Below are positions 31,620 through 40,732 of a stretch of DNA of 64,000 nucleotides, one piece after another; positions within the stretch are counted from its first letter, which is position 1, and each line of letters opens with the position of its first letter. This DNA is from JBBSZK01 sp964428325 (GTDB lineage Archaea; Nanobdellota; Nanobdellia; Pacearchaeales; GW2011-AR1): positions 1-64,000 of the forward strand of contig CAYRXU010000001.1 of the NCBI GenBank assembly GCA_964428325.1. Reading direction: 5' to 3'. The notes under the pieces were generated by a model, which did not search any database, had not been told where the DNA came from, and saw only the letters and a program-made list of their open reading frames with translations. The position numbers and the translations under genes were made by a program.

Positions 31620-33032
31620 ATGGTCAAGGAAATTTCGGAGAATATCTGGGAGATACCAAAAACAGGCAAGATGAAAGTGTCTGGGCGAGTATTTGCTTCT
31701 AAAGCACTGATGAAGAATATTACTGAAGGAAGATGCATCGAACAGATACAGAATGTTGCACAATTGCCAGGTATCGTAGGACATTCTTTGGGTATGCCTG
31801 ATGCGCATTTCGGCTACGGCTTTTGTATCGGAGGTGTGGCTGCATTTGATGCGAAGAAGGGAATTGTCAGCCCAGGAGGGATTGGATTCGATATTAATTG
31901 TGGTGTGCGCCTTTTGAGCTCTGGGTTAAAGAAGAAAGATTTCATGAAGAAGCGCAAAGAAATTATTGAAGAGTTGTATAAGGCGATTCCTACCGGTACA
32001 GGAAAGAGCGGAGAGTTCGTGCTTGATAACAAAGGGCTAGATAGCATATTGAAAGAAGGAATTGACTGGGCGATTCGAAAAGGTTTTGGATTTGCGCAAG
32101 ATAAAGAATGTTGTGAAAATAATGGAAGGCTCGTGAATGCAGACCCTAAGCTTGTTTCTGACAAGGCAAAAGAGCGTGGGCGAGACCAGATTGCAACACT
32201 AGGCTCCGGCAACCATTTCCTTGAGATACAGTCTGTTGAGAAGATATTCGATGATAAAACAGCCTCTGCATTTGGGCTTGAGAAAGATGAAATTGTTGTT
32301 ATGATTCACTCCGGTAGTAGGGGGCTTGGGCATCAGGTAGCTTCAGATTACGTGCAGGCCATGGTGAAGGAATATGGTGCTGATGATCTGCCAGATAAGC
32401 AGCTTGCATGCGCCCCTATTGATTCAAAGTTGGGCAAGGCATATCTTGGCGCTATGGCTGCTGCGGCAAACTTTGCTTTTGTAAGCCGGCAGTTGATGAC
32501 TTACAAAGTCAGACGCGTGTTTGAAAGTTACTTCCCAGATAGTGAATTGAAACTCGTGTATGATGTTGCGCACAACATTGCCAAGTTTGAAGAGCACATT
32601 GTCGAAGGAAAAAAGCAAATGTTGTGTGTGCACCGCAAGGGAGCTACCAGATCGTTTGGGCCTGGACAAAAAGAATTGCCCTCCAGATACCGCAAAACAG
32701 GACAGCCTATTATCTTGCCAGGGAGCATGGGTACTTTCTCCTATGTACTTGTTGGAACAAAAGAGGCTGAGCAATTGAGCTTCAGTTCAACGGCACACGG
32801 TGCTGGTCGCGTGTTGTCTAGAACGTATGCGCTTGAGAATATTACGCCTGAGAAAGTGGAAAAAACACTCAATGCTCAAGATGTGATTATCAAAGCAGGC
32901 AGTAGAAAGGGCATGGTTGAAGAAGCGCCCGAGGCTTATAAAGACGTAGATGAAGTTGCACGAGTGAGTGATGCGCTTGGCCTGGGAAGGCTTGTTGCGC
33001 GATTGAAACCTCTTGCTGTAATCAAGGGTTAA
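31620..33032 (+). CDS. rtcB: RNA-splicing ligase RtcB
   Basis: RtcB joins 2',3'-cyclic-phosphate and 5'-OH ends, the last step of archaeal tRNA splicing. Signatures are MPDAHFGYGF (about 59-68), GGIGFDINCGVRLL with metal ligands Asp91 and Cys94, GSGNHFLEIQ, HSGSRGLGHQV and HGAGRVLSR near the guanylylated His. At 470 residues it matches archaeal enzymes and shows no intein. Its substrate here includes the intron-containing tRNA-Leu at 15329. It follows archease, its activator. Confidence 0.97.
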   Translation: MVKEISENIWEIPKTGKMKVSGRVFASKALMKNITEGRCIEQIQNVAQLPGIVGHSLGMPDAHFGYGFCIGGVAAFDAKKGIVSPGGIGFDINCGVRLLSSGLKKKDFMKKRKEIIEELYKAIPTGTGKSGEFVLDNKGLDSILKEGIDWAIRKGFGFAQDKECCENNGRLVNADPKLVSDKAKERGRDQIATLGSGNHFLEIQSVEKIFDDKTASAFGLEKDEIVVMIHSGSRGLGHQVASDYVQAMVKEYGADDLPDKQLACAPIDSKLGKAYLGAMAAAANFAFVSRQLMTYKVRRVFESYFPDSELKLVYDVAHNIAKFEEHIVEGKKQMLCVHRKGATRSFGPGQKELPSRYRKTGQPIILPGSMGTFSYVLVGTKEAEQLSFSSTAHGAGRVLSRTYALENITPEKVEKTLNAQDVIIKAGSRKGMVEEAPEAYKDVDEVARVSDALGLGRLVARLKPLAVIKG

Positions 33033-33060
33033 TTATCGAGGGAATCGTCGTCGCACAATC

Positions 33061-33068
33061 TTTATAAA
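33061..33068 (+). promoter_or_regulatory. TATA box of the surface-protein operon
   Basis: TTTATAAA is centred about 25.5 nt before ATG 33090. Confidence 0.6.
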
Positions 33069-33089
33069 GTTCTTTTCTCTGACAGCTGA

Positions 33090-35351
33090 ATGAAGAGGGG
33101 CGGTTATATTCTGGCAATTATTTTGTTAGCATGTGTCGCATTTCCCCTCGTATCTGCTGCAGATTATAACTGTCCAGTAAATCAGCAAATCTTCCGTATT
33201 TCTTCACAGGGTAATGCTCATGCTGAACAAGTGATCGGAGCTACTGGATATGGCACCCATATTTGTTTTGACGACTACTTTCCTGCTTTTGCTGGAACGC
33301 CTAACCGCATCTGTGATGTGAACAATCCCCCAATTATCAAGCTAAGCGCCTCTGGTAATGCGCACGCTGAAATTCCATCTCTCACAAATTATAACTTCGG
33401 CGTTTGTTATGGGGGCTTGTCATGCGTTGTTCAAAACTCCGTTTGTGGTGCTGGAAAGACGGAAATTGCTTCTCTCTCTTCTAACACAAATGCCCACTTA
33501 GGCGTACCTGGAACTTATACAGGCGTGGGAAGTTATCGCGTATGTTGCAGTGTTGGGACAGTGCCTCCTCTTGGAGGAGCTAACTTTAGTTCAATTGAAT
33601 GGAGAAACGGGCTTGGAGTTAGAATTGGACAAAGCGTAGGAAGATCCGCTTATGTTACGCAAACTGTAACGATGAACGCTCGAACACAGTTTGCCCCAGG
33701 AACAAGCATCACATTTGAAGTATGGGAGGAAGATACGATTAATGATGACTACATTAGAACAGTTACCGCCCCAGTTTCTGCGGACGGTAGTGTGCAAGCG
33801 AGTTACACCATTTCTGAAGCGGACACCAATATTGGAGAAAATGAGGCGAGCCCTCTTGAATTCTATTTCCGCATGTACACAACAAATCGAGCGCTTTCCT
33901 CTGAGACAAACCGAAGTGAGAATTTGAATGTTATTCTGTCTTCTCCGCCTAATAACCCTCCTGTGGCCAATATCACCGCACCTACACATCGAGGTATATA
34001 TTATCGTGGAACGAGTGTTGAGTTTAACCAAACTAGTCTTGATGCGGACGGCGATGGATTGACGTATCGGTGGTCAATTACGGAGGATAGCTACACTAAC
34101 ACGAATCCCTCGTTCATGTACACGTTCTCTACTGCTGGACAGAAGACTATAACTCTAAGAGTTACAGACTCGCGAGGCGCTGTCCATGAAATGCAAGTCG
34201 GTATTTTGATTGTTGCTCCAAATCCAGGCATACTTACTTTCATCAATAAACCAACACATCAGCAAACCATTGTCAATTCGACTCTTTGGGTACAGTTTAA
34301 TGCGAGCGACAGTTACGTCATCAATAATGTTGCAGGGACCCCATGTCCTGCTGTAACATGTCTTGCAGGTTCATGCCCGTTGCGTACAGAAAATGTTCCT
34401 CTCGGATGCGCACAGGCGACTCTTCCAGTGGCCAATACCCCTCAGGGCTTCCAATCACTTTACTTTGATTGGTCGTTTAATGATGGAGATAATGGTGCTG
34501 TATTTGATGGTCTTGGAAAAAATACCATTTTTAAGAGATTTGGGAGCGCTTCATCAAGCTCATTCGATAAGCAGGCGAATCTCCAGGTTAATTACACCAA
34601 TACTCAATTAGGTATCGCCAACCTTCTTGGAACAACGACTCGCACATTCACTTTGCTGAATGATCAATGCATTGATAATGGAAGAACTTTTGTTGATTTC
34701 GATCCAGTTACTGGTCAAGAACTCGGTCGTTACGGGACTATGGATTCTATCCGCTGTGCTGGAGCTGATGGAATTGCAGGCAATGCTGGAGATTGTTGCC
34801 CTGTGGGATATGCTTGTTCAACAAACCCATCAAATCCAGGATGCAGACCAACAAACTTGACTATGTGTGGCCAGTATACAAACCGAACGAGTTGCACTAA
34901 CGATCCTTATAGACTTGGAAACAGTTCGCAGAACCCTGGGTGGAATATCGGACCTGCATGTGGGAGTTATGTTAATGGTAGCGTAGTTTCATGTAGTTGC
35001 AATTGGAATGGTACTTCTGAGTTGAATGGCATGTGTCAGTTCAGAAAGTCCTACCAGTCTAACCATAATCCTGGTGGAGGATGTACGCCTGCGTCATGTA
35101 CTTATGGCTCAAGTAGTCCTACACAGTGCATTGATGGATTTGCCACTGTGTTCGTAACTGCAGATTATTATGCCGGAACATGCGCTGATCAAGGTATAAC
35201 GCAACAAGAGTGCGAAGCATCTGAAGGTCAGCAAGCCATCCTTTGTGGGCAGCCAAGCGTAGCGCTGGGCTTTTTTGATTACAAACAGCTTATTATCAGT
35301 ATCATTGTCATTGCAGGTATATACTTCTTTATGTACCGCAGACGCCTATGA
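33090..35351 (+). CDS. Secreted, membrane-anchored surface protein with NAH repeats and PKD domain
   Basis: The 753-residue protein has a signal peptide (about 1-24), three ~35-residue cysteine-containing repeats with a SxxxNAH core (about 28-60, 75-106 and 115-153), an Ig-like domain (about 165-290) and a PKD domain (about 293-377). A long cysteine-rich stretch (about 410-725) and one C-terminal membrane helix (about 728-748) with a basic RRRL tail complete it. The Ig-like domain resembles the one in the giant pilin (I-x-W start, VWEED/VYEDD strand). It is translationally coupled (ATGA) to a second surface protein. Role in attachment is inferred. Confidence 0.8.
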   Translation: MKRGGYILAIILLACVAFPLVSAADYNCPVNQQIFRISSQGNAHAEQVIGATGYGTHICFDDYFPAFAGTPNRICDVNNPPIIKLSASGNAHAEIPSLTNYNFGVCYGGLSCVVQNSVCGAGKTEIASLSSNTNAHLGVPGTYTGVGSYRVCCSVGTVPPLGGANFSSIEWRNGLGVRIGQSVGRSAYVTQTVTMNARTQFAPGTSITFEVWEEDTINDDYIRTVTAPVSADGSVQASYTISEADTNIGENEASPLEFYFRMYTTNRALSSETNRSENLNVILSSPPNNPPVANITAPTHRGIYYRGTSVEFNQTSLDADGDGLTYRWSITEDSYTNTNPSFMYTFSTAGQKTITLRVTDSRGAVHEMQVGILIVAPNPGILTFINKPTHQQTIVNSTLWVQFNASDSYVINNVAGTPCPAVTCLAGSCPLRTENVPLGCAQATLPVANTPQGFQSLYFDWSFNDGDNGAVFDGLGKNTIFKRFGSASSSSFDKQANLQVNYTNTQLGIANLLGTTTRTFTLLNDQCIDNGRTFVDFDPVTGQELGRYGTMDSIRCAGADGIAGNAGDCCPVGYACSTNPSNPGCRPTNLTMCGQYTNRTSCTNDPYRLGNSSQNPGWNIGPACGSYVNGSVVSCSCNWNGTSELNGMCQFRKSYQSNHNPGGGCTPASCTYGSSSPTQCIDGFATVFVTADYYAGTCADQGITQQECEASEGQQAILCGQPSVALGFFDYKQLIISIIVIAGIYFFMYRRRL

Positions 35352-37981
35352 ATCGTATCTTTGCTCTTTTGTGTATCGCTCTGGTAGTTAGCTTGAGCAT
35401 GAGCGCGATTGTGAGCGCTCAAACTTCCCTGAGAAATAATACGATTCCAACACAACTTAGCTCTGGAGCGCGGCTTTCTGGAACTGTGACTATTTTGTTT
35501 GATGATGAGAGTCTAGAGGCGCAGCTTCGAACTAACTGGGGGCAGTCTATCTCAATACGTGAGTTGCTTGCCGTAAATAACAAGCAAACTGGAATACATT
35601 ATAATTGTAGTAACTCGAATTGCATGCCCCACTATGAGACGCAAAACGCTGTAAACACTATCGCGCTTGATGGTAGCAAAGAAGTAGGGTTTGTTCTTGA
35701 AGGCAATTCCATACGTAATGTGCGCGATATTCGCCTTGATATTGAAGGAAGTAGCGGGCCATCTTGTTTTCCTGACATGAGTGTTGATGTGTTAAATACT
35801 GGAACGAATATTATTGGTAGCACGCGTTATATTGATCAGGGATGTTATGTTCCTCGCTATGGATGTTTTGAAAGTGAGAGACCGAGCTATCAGAATGTTG
35901 GAATACCTACCGGAAGTGCTTCGTATTGCGAGAAGATAACATTGCCTGCTGCTCCAGCATTCAAGATTGGTGCGCGTGTGACAAATAGCAGTTCAGGGAC
36001 AGCTTCGCTGGTTATGAAGCTCTACAAGGTATCTGGCACCTTGCTGGGTCAGTGCACTCTTCCTACACATACACAAACAGAGGAAGACTTGAGTTGTATT
36101 GTTAGCCGCGGTTCGCTTGAACAAGATGATTATTTTGTTTGCATAAATGCTGCGAGCGCCTCAAACTACCGTATACGTGCCGAGACCAATGCCCCATGCG
36201 GAACGACTGATCGCGGAGTGACATATGCTGCAGATTATGAGATCTTTGCCCAGAATCTTCAGTTTGATAGGCCTTCCATAAGTATTACTGATGCTGCCTT
36301 CAGAAACAGCACAGGATATTCTCTTCTGCCGCTTGTCCAGACTTATCTTGTAGATACTTATGGGAATAACTGCCAGCCAAATTGTATTGTGCCTTTCAGA
36401 ATTCAAGGAACTTCGCAAGAAGTGACCCTGGCAAATGCATTCATTCGATATGACTCTGCTATTGGCGCCGGTGTGGAATCAAGTTCGGTGTATGAGATTA
36501 CGCGTGAGAATGCGACTATTGATTCGGGAGCCTTGACTCTTGACCTTGGTCTTACTAACTTCTCTGTTCCTGAGGGATTTACAGGTAGAACGCTTCAGCT
36601 TTCTATTGATGGGAGAACACTCTTACAAAAGAGCATTAATGTCTCAGCAGGGTTTGCATTTGGCGTGACTCCGACTTTTGCGGCATTCGGCAGAGATACG
36701 CTTTTTACTATCAATCCAAGTAGCAATATCACACAAGCCACCTGGAATTTCGGAGATAATAGTGCTCTTCAGACTGTTTCTGGAGCTACAACAAGACATC
36801 GTTATACTACACAAGGAACGTACAGCGTCGTTGTTGATGTGACCAATAATCGCGGGCAAACTGCAAGACGCACATTCAATGTTGTTGTTGGTGATCCACA
36901 GAGTGCGGTAGATGATACACTTGCCTTGTATGAGGGCGATCTTGCTTCGCTGAATGGTAATTTGAGCACTTATCCAAGCTGGTTACAGCAGGAATTGCGA
37001 ACTCGCCTTGATACAGCGTCAGTTAGTCAGATTGTGGCTGCTGCTCGCACAGCCCGTGCTTCTGCAACGAATGAATCTGACTTTATTGAGATCATGAACT
37101 CACTTTCTAGTGTGCGCGTGCCTTCGCGTGTGGGAATTAGTGCGAGAGGTGCTTTGCCACTCTCTGTTGGAAGCGAAAACATGGATATTTCACTCTTGAC
37201 TGAAATGCAGGAAATAACTATTGATGATGCCACCTTGAGGAATAACGTTTTATATTGGATGAGTGAACATTACTTGCCTCAAGTCAATTTTGAGACGTAT
37301 CAAGCTTATTACGGGGACATAAGTGAACCAGTTTTAACTAAGTTCGTTATCAATTTGAATGCTCGTGGGCAACGTGTGCCAACGCGGCTCGTCATTGGAT
37401 ACCCTGCAGATAGCGTACACATTGTTTCCTCCTCTAGAGGCAATGATTCTCTTAGCCGTGGTGTAAGTGTGAACGTGCCTGATGGAGCGAGCAGTGTTGA
37501 GTTTTCTGTGATTGGAATGGTGACGCCTCAGGAACTTGGAGCATATCTTGTACCTGCTCAGTTGAGTGACCTTGGTGACCTTGAAGCACCTCAACCAGGC
37601 ATATGTAATTTCGATGACGTGTGTTCGGAAGATGAAAATCATGATAATTGTCCTAATGATTGTAAACCATGGGGAAGTGCAACAGCCATTGTCGTTATAG
37701 TGATCATTGCAGGGGGGCTTGTTTATCTTGTAATTCGCCTTTGGTATGCTAAGAGTTATGAGCGAGAACTCTTCCCACATAGACAGGATTTGCTTAACGT
37801 TCTTACATTCATAGGTAATGCTCGTCGTGCTAATATTGAAGATAAAGAGATTATCAAGAAGTTGAAAGCTGCTGGTTGGAGCGGAGAACAGTCGAAATAT
37901 GCCCTTGATAAGTATAACAAGGATACAGCTAAGCCCCAGGAGAGCAAAACACCCGCAAAGTTTATTAAAAGCGCGCGCTAG
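35348..37981 (+). CDS. Membrane-anchored surface protein with PKD domain and cytoplasmic helical tail
   Basis: The 877-residue protein has a signal peptide (cleavage near VSA, residue 24), a large beta-rich ectodomain, a PKD domain (about 440-520; TWNFGDNSA, HRYTTQGTYSVVV), a Cys-rich patch (CNFDDVCSEDENHDNCPNDC) and a C-terminal membrane helix (about 780-800). The cytoplasmic tail of about 75 residues contains a short helical module (DKEIIKKLKAAGWSGEQSKYAL) similar to one in the 128-residue protein at 50292. It starts within the stop of the preceding gene. It probably links a surface complex to a cytoplasmic partner. Confidence 0.78.
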   Translation: MNRIFALLCIALVVSLSMSAIVSAQTSLRNNTIPTQLSSGARLSGTVTILFDDESLEAQLRTNWGQSISIRELLAVNNKQTGIHYNCSNSNCMPHYETQNAVNTIALDGSKEVGFVLEGNSIRNVRDIRLDIEGSSGPSCFPDMSVDVLNTGTNIIGSTRYIDQGCYVPRYGCFESERPSYQNVGIPTGSASYCEKITLPAAPAFKIGARVTNSSSGTASLVMKLYKVSGTLLGQCTLPTHTQTEEDLSCIVSRGSLEQDDYFVCINAASASNYRIRAETNAPCGTTDRGVTYAADYEIFAQNLQFDRPSISITDAAFRNSTGYSLLPLVQTYLVDTYGNNCQPNCIVPFRIQGTSQEVTLANAFIRYDSAIGAGVESSSVYEITRENATIDSGALTLDLGLTNFSVPEGFTGRTLQLSIDGRTLLQKSINVSAGFAFGVTPTFAAFGRDTLFTINPSSNITQATWNFGDNSALQTVSGATTRHRYTTQGTYSVVVDVTNNRGQTARRTFNVVVGDPQSAVDDTLALYEGDLASLNGNLSTYPSWLQQELRTRLDTASVSQIVAAARTARASATNESDFIEIMNSLSSVRVPSRVGISARGALPLSVGSENMDISLLTEMQEITIDDATLRNNVLYWMSEHYLPQVNFETYQAYYGDISEPVLTKFVINLNARGQRVPTRLVIGYPADSVHIVSSSRGNDSLSRGVSVNVPDGASSVEFSVIGMVTPQELGAYLVPAQLSDLGDLEAPQPGICNFDDVCSEDENHDNCPNDCKPWGSATAIVVIVIIAGGLVYLVIRLWYAKSYERELFPHRQDLLNVLTFIGNARRANIEDKEIIKKLKAAGWSGEQSKYALDKYNKDTAKPQESKTPAKFIKSAR
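37960..37969 (+). promoter_or_regulatory. Internal TATA box before the GTPase gene
   Basis: TTTATTAAAA within the last codons of the surface-protein gene is centred about 25 nt before ATG 37990. Confidence 0.5.
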
Positions 37982-37989
37982 AAATCACT

Positions 37990-38616
37990 ATGTTAACCTT
38001 CCTTAAGCGTGTTTTGAGTTCTGTGTTTAAACGCAGAAGCAATATCAAGATCGGATTCTATGGTCCGCCAAATGCAGGCAAAACTAGTTTAGCTAACGCT
38101 CTTTGCGAGGATTGGATTGGAGAGTCTTTGGGGATTGTAAGTGAAGTTCCGCACGAGACACGAGAAGTGCAGTTCAAGGAAAAGGTCGAGATTACGCATA
38201 AAGGCAAGAGTTTGACATTCAAGATTGTTGATACTCCGGGTATTGCAACTAAGATTGACTATGAAGATTTCCTAAAGTTCGGCATGAAGAAAGGCGAGGC
38301 TAAGAGACGGGCTAAAGAAGCAACGCAAGGCATCATCGAGAGTATTAAGTGGCTTGAGGATATGGATGCAGTCGTTGTTGTGCTAGATGCCTCTCAAAAC
38401 CCATACTCGCAGGTTAACTTGACTATTGTGGGTAACTTGGTTGCGCGCAAGATACCTATCCTTATTGTTGCTAATAAGATTGATCTCAAGACGGCTAGTG
38501 TCAAGAAAATTGAAGCCGCGTTCCCCGAATATGAAGTTGTTGGAATTTCTGCTAAGAAACGTCTTAATATCGAGGCATTCTATGAAGCTTTGTTTAAGCT
38601 TTCAAAGAGAGTATAA
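37990..38616 (+). CDS. Small Era-like GTPase, OapA/ArvA type
   Basis: The 208-residue protein has G1 GPPNAGKTS (25-33), G3 DTPG (81-84), G4 NKID (162-165) and G5 SAKK. It is followed by a DUF2073 gene and a zinc-ribbon gene, the same three-gene order as haloarchaeal OapABC. The homologous GTPase in haloarchaea (renamed ArvA) is needed for extracellular vesicle formation; assignment here rests on the gene trio. It has its own TATA box and follows two surface-protein genes. Confidence 0.88.
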   Translation: MLTFLKRVLSSVFKRRSNIKIGFYGPPNAGKTSLANALCEDWIGESLGIVSEVPHETREVQFKEKVEITHKGKSLTFKIVDTPGIATKIDYEDFLKFGMKKGEAKRRAKEATQGIIESIKWLEDMDAVVVVLDASQNPYSQVNLTIVGNLVARKIPILIVANKIDLKTASVKKIEAAFPEYEVVGISAKKRLNIEAFYEALFKLSKRV

Positions 38617-38619
38617 ACT

Positions 38620-39015
38620 ATGTCAAAGAGCGTGAAGAAAATAAAGGGGTTGAGCCTGCACATCATACCTTATTCGGAAATACGCGAGCTCTCTATTACT
38701 GACAGGATAAAGAAAGTGCTACACCTTGTGTTGCAAAATAAAGTGTTGATCATCCAGGGCAGATTGCGACCGGAGGAAGAGATTAGATTGATCGAGGACA
38801 CAATGGCCATGGTAGACCATATCAAGTCTTTCAAGGGCATTGAACTTGCAGTTATTGAGCCAGACATGGGAAATCAATCCCTTCTGATGAAGATACGCAA
38901 AGGTATTGCTCAGACGCTTGTAGGCCATCATAACGCGCTTACGATCATCGGCCCAGCTTCTGTCGTGAAAGAAATCAAGAAAGATCCGCGTAAGCTGGAA
39001 GTATTGTTGGGATAA
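38620..39015 (+). CDS. DUF2073 protein, OapB/ArvB type
   Basis: The 131-residue protein carries the archaeal DUF2073 pattern: SLHIIPYSEIRELS, KVLIIQGRLRPEEEIRLIEDTM, FKGIELAVIE and a C-terminal TIIGPASVVKEIKKDP. It is soluble, with an alpha/beta fold. Only 3 bp separate it from the GTPase gene, so the two are co-translated. It is regarded as a partner of the GTPase in euryarchaea. Confidence 0.9.
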   Translation: MSKSVKKIKGLSLHIIPYSEIRELSITDRIKKVLHLVLQNKVLIIQGRLRPEEEIRLIEDTMAMVDHIKSFKGIELAVIEPDMGNQSLLMKIRKGIAQTLVGHHNALTIIGPASVVKEIKKDPRKLEVLLG

Positions 39016-39028
39016 TTGTGCATAAATC

Positions 39029-39037
39029 TTTATTAAT
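39029..39037 (+). promoter_or_regulatory. TATA box of the zinc-ribbon gene
   Basis: TTTATTAAT is centred about 25 nt before ATG 39058. Confidence 0.5.
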
Positions 39038-39057
39038 GCTGTAAATTTTGAGTTATA

Positions 39058-39447
39058 ATGCCTCACAGTTGTGTTCATTGCGCCAAAATATATCCTGATG
39101 GAGCTAGGGAGCTCATACATGGGTGCACATGTGGAAGTAAGTTTTTCTTTTACCTTACGCAAGAGAAGATGGATAAACTCAAGCAGAGCAGGCCTGAAGT
39201 CGTACTGACTGAAGAGGAAAAGACGCAGCTTGAGACAGATGTGAGAGATATTGCAGGCATAGGCGAAGAGGATGCTCCCGTTATTCTTGATTTTGAGAGT
39301 GTTCGCTTGCTTAAACCAGGGAAATATCTGATAGATATCCACAATCTTCTTTCCAAGGATAAGCCTACTGTATACAGCCTCGATGACGGAAAGTATTTTG
39401 TTGACCTCAAGGACAAAGACGCTCAAAAGAGAGATTTAAAAGAGTAA
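39058..39447 (+). CDS. Zinc-ribbon protein, OapC/ArvC type
   Basis: The 129-residue protein has a four-cysteine zinc ribbon at its N-terminus: Cys5, Cys8, Cys23 and Cys25 (HSCVHCAK and HGCTCGSKFF). The C-terminal region ends with LLKPGKYLIDIHNLLSKDKP and DDGKYFVDL, a beta-rich segment seen in the archaeal OapC/ArvC family. It completes the trio with the GTPase and DUF2073 genes. Interactions are not deducible from sequence. Confidence 0.88.
   Translation: MPHSCVHCAKIYPDGARELIHGCTCGSKFFFYLTQEKMDKLKQSRPEVVLTEEEKTQLETDVRDIAGIGEEDAPVILDFESVRLLKPGKYLIDIHNLLSKDKPTVYSLDDGKYFVDLKDKDAQKRDLKE
39435..39442 (+). promoter_or_regulatory. TATA box of the CCA transferase gene
   Basis: TTTAAAAG at the end of the zinc-ribbon gene is centred about 26 nt before ATG 39464. 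Confidence 0.5.
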
Positions 39448-39463
39448 GACGCCTCTAGAGTAG

Positions 39464-40732
39464 ATGTCTGAACGTATTTTAAAAGAAGTGTTGAGCGAAC
39501 TTGTACCTCCAAAAGAAGAGATTAATCGCGTTTCTTCTGTCGTGAAGATTTTCTTGAAAGAGTTGAATGTTATGCTCAAGAGAGCGAGAGCGAATGCTAC
39601 GCCATTCATCGGAGGAAGTTTTGCTAAGAATACTATGCTCAAAAAGACGCCGTATGAGGTTGATGTGTTCTTGCGTTTCAAGCAAGCTGAAGGTATGAAA
39701 GAAAGAATGGACGCTATCCTTAGAGAGTTAAAGAAAAACAAGAAATACAAATATTCAGTTGTTCATGGAAGCAGAGATTATTTACAGCTAACCGTTGCTG
39801 GCGAGAGTGGCGTTATGATTGAGATTATTCCTGTGTTGCACATACAGCGTGCACAGCAGGCACAAAACATTACTGACTTGAGTGCATTCCACGTGGCTTA
39901 TATGTTGAAGAAAATCAAGAAGTTGGAAGATCAAGTCAGATTGGCCAAAGCATTTTGTGCTGCCAATGGCGTGTATGGTGCAGAGAGTTATATTAGCGGA
40001 TTTTCAGGATATGCGCTGGAGGGATTGATTGTTTATTATAAGAGTTTCATGAAAATGTTGCGTTCCTTGAGTAAAGCCGAGAAGCCGATTGTTATTGATC
40101 CTGCTCGACATTACAAGAATTCGCAGGAAGCTTTGCTTTTGATGAATGAGAGCAAAGTGAAGGGCCCGATTGTACTTGTAGATCCGACGTATAAAGAGCG
40201 CAACGCACTTGCTGCACTTAGCGAAGACAGTTTTGCTATGTTTCAGAAGGCGGCTAAAGCATTTCTAAGCAGACCTAGCGCAAGTTTCTTTGAAAAGAAG
40301 AGCACAAATCCCCAAGCACTCAAAGAAAGAGCACATAAACAGAAAGCTGAATTCGTGCATGTGCGTATTGAGACGGATAGACAGGCAGGAGATATTGCAG
40401 GTACGAAACTGAAGAAATTCCATTACGCGCTTGAAGAAGCTATAGCGAAAGAGTTTGATCTCTTGGAACACCATTTTGTTTACAGCGGCGCGCAGCATGC
40501 TGATGTCTACATTATTGCTAAATCAAATAAGGAAAAGATCGTACAGGGACCTCCAGCACACATGGAAGAACATGTACGCGCGTTCAAGAAAATGCACAAA
40601 GATACTTTCGTGAAAAAAAACATATTATACGCTCGCGCTAAGCCGATGCACTCATGCAACGCATTCTGCAAAGAGTTTGCGAAAAAAGATATTGTAAAGC
40701 AAATGGGCGTAACTAAGCTCGAAGTTTTATAG
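39464..40732 (+). CDS. cca: CCA tRNA nucleotidyltransferase, archaeal class I
   Basis: The 422-residue enzyme adds or repairs the 3'-CCA of tRNAs. The class I head contains GGSFAKNT (50-57) with catalytic Glu65/Asp67 (EVDVF) and the third carboxylate near GVMIEIIPV. The middle region includes VRLAKAFCAANGVYGAESYISGFSGYALE, typical of archaeal enzymes, and the C-terminal body and tail follow. It is essential here because none of the three tRNA genes in the window encodes CCA. The gene ends by overlapping the convergent gene by 6 bp. Confidence 0.95.
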   Translation: MSERILKEVLSELVPPKEEINRVSSVVKIFLKELNVMLKRARANATPFIGGSFAKNTMLKKTPYEVDVFLRFKQAEGMKERMDAILRELKKNKKYKYSVVHGSRDYLQLTVAGESGVMIEIIPVLHIQRAQQAQNITDLSAFHVAYMLKKIKKLEDQVRLAKAFCAANGVYGAESYISGFSGYALEGLIVYYKSFMKMLRSLSKAEKPIVIDPARHYKNSQEALLLMNESKVKGPIVLVDPTYKERNALAALSEDSFAMFQKAAKAFLSRPSASFFEKKSTNPQALKERAHKQKAEFVHVRIETDRQAGDIAGTKLKKFHYALEEAIAKEFDLLEHHFVYSGAQHADVYIIAKSNKEKIVQGPPAHMEEHVRAFKKMHKDTFVKKNILYARAKPMHSCNAFCKEFAKKDIVKQMGVTKLEVL

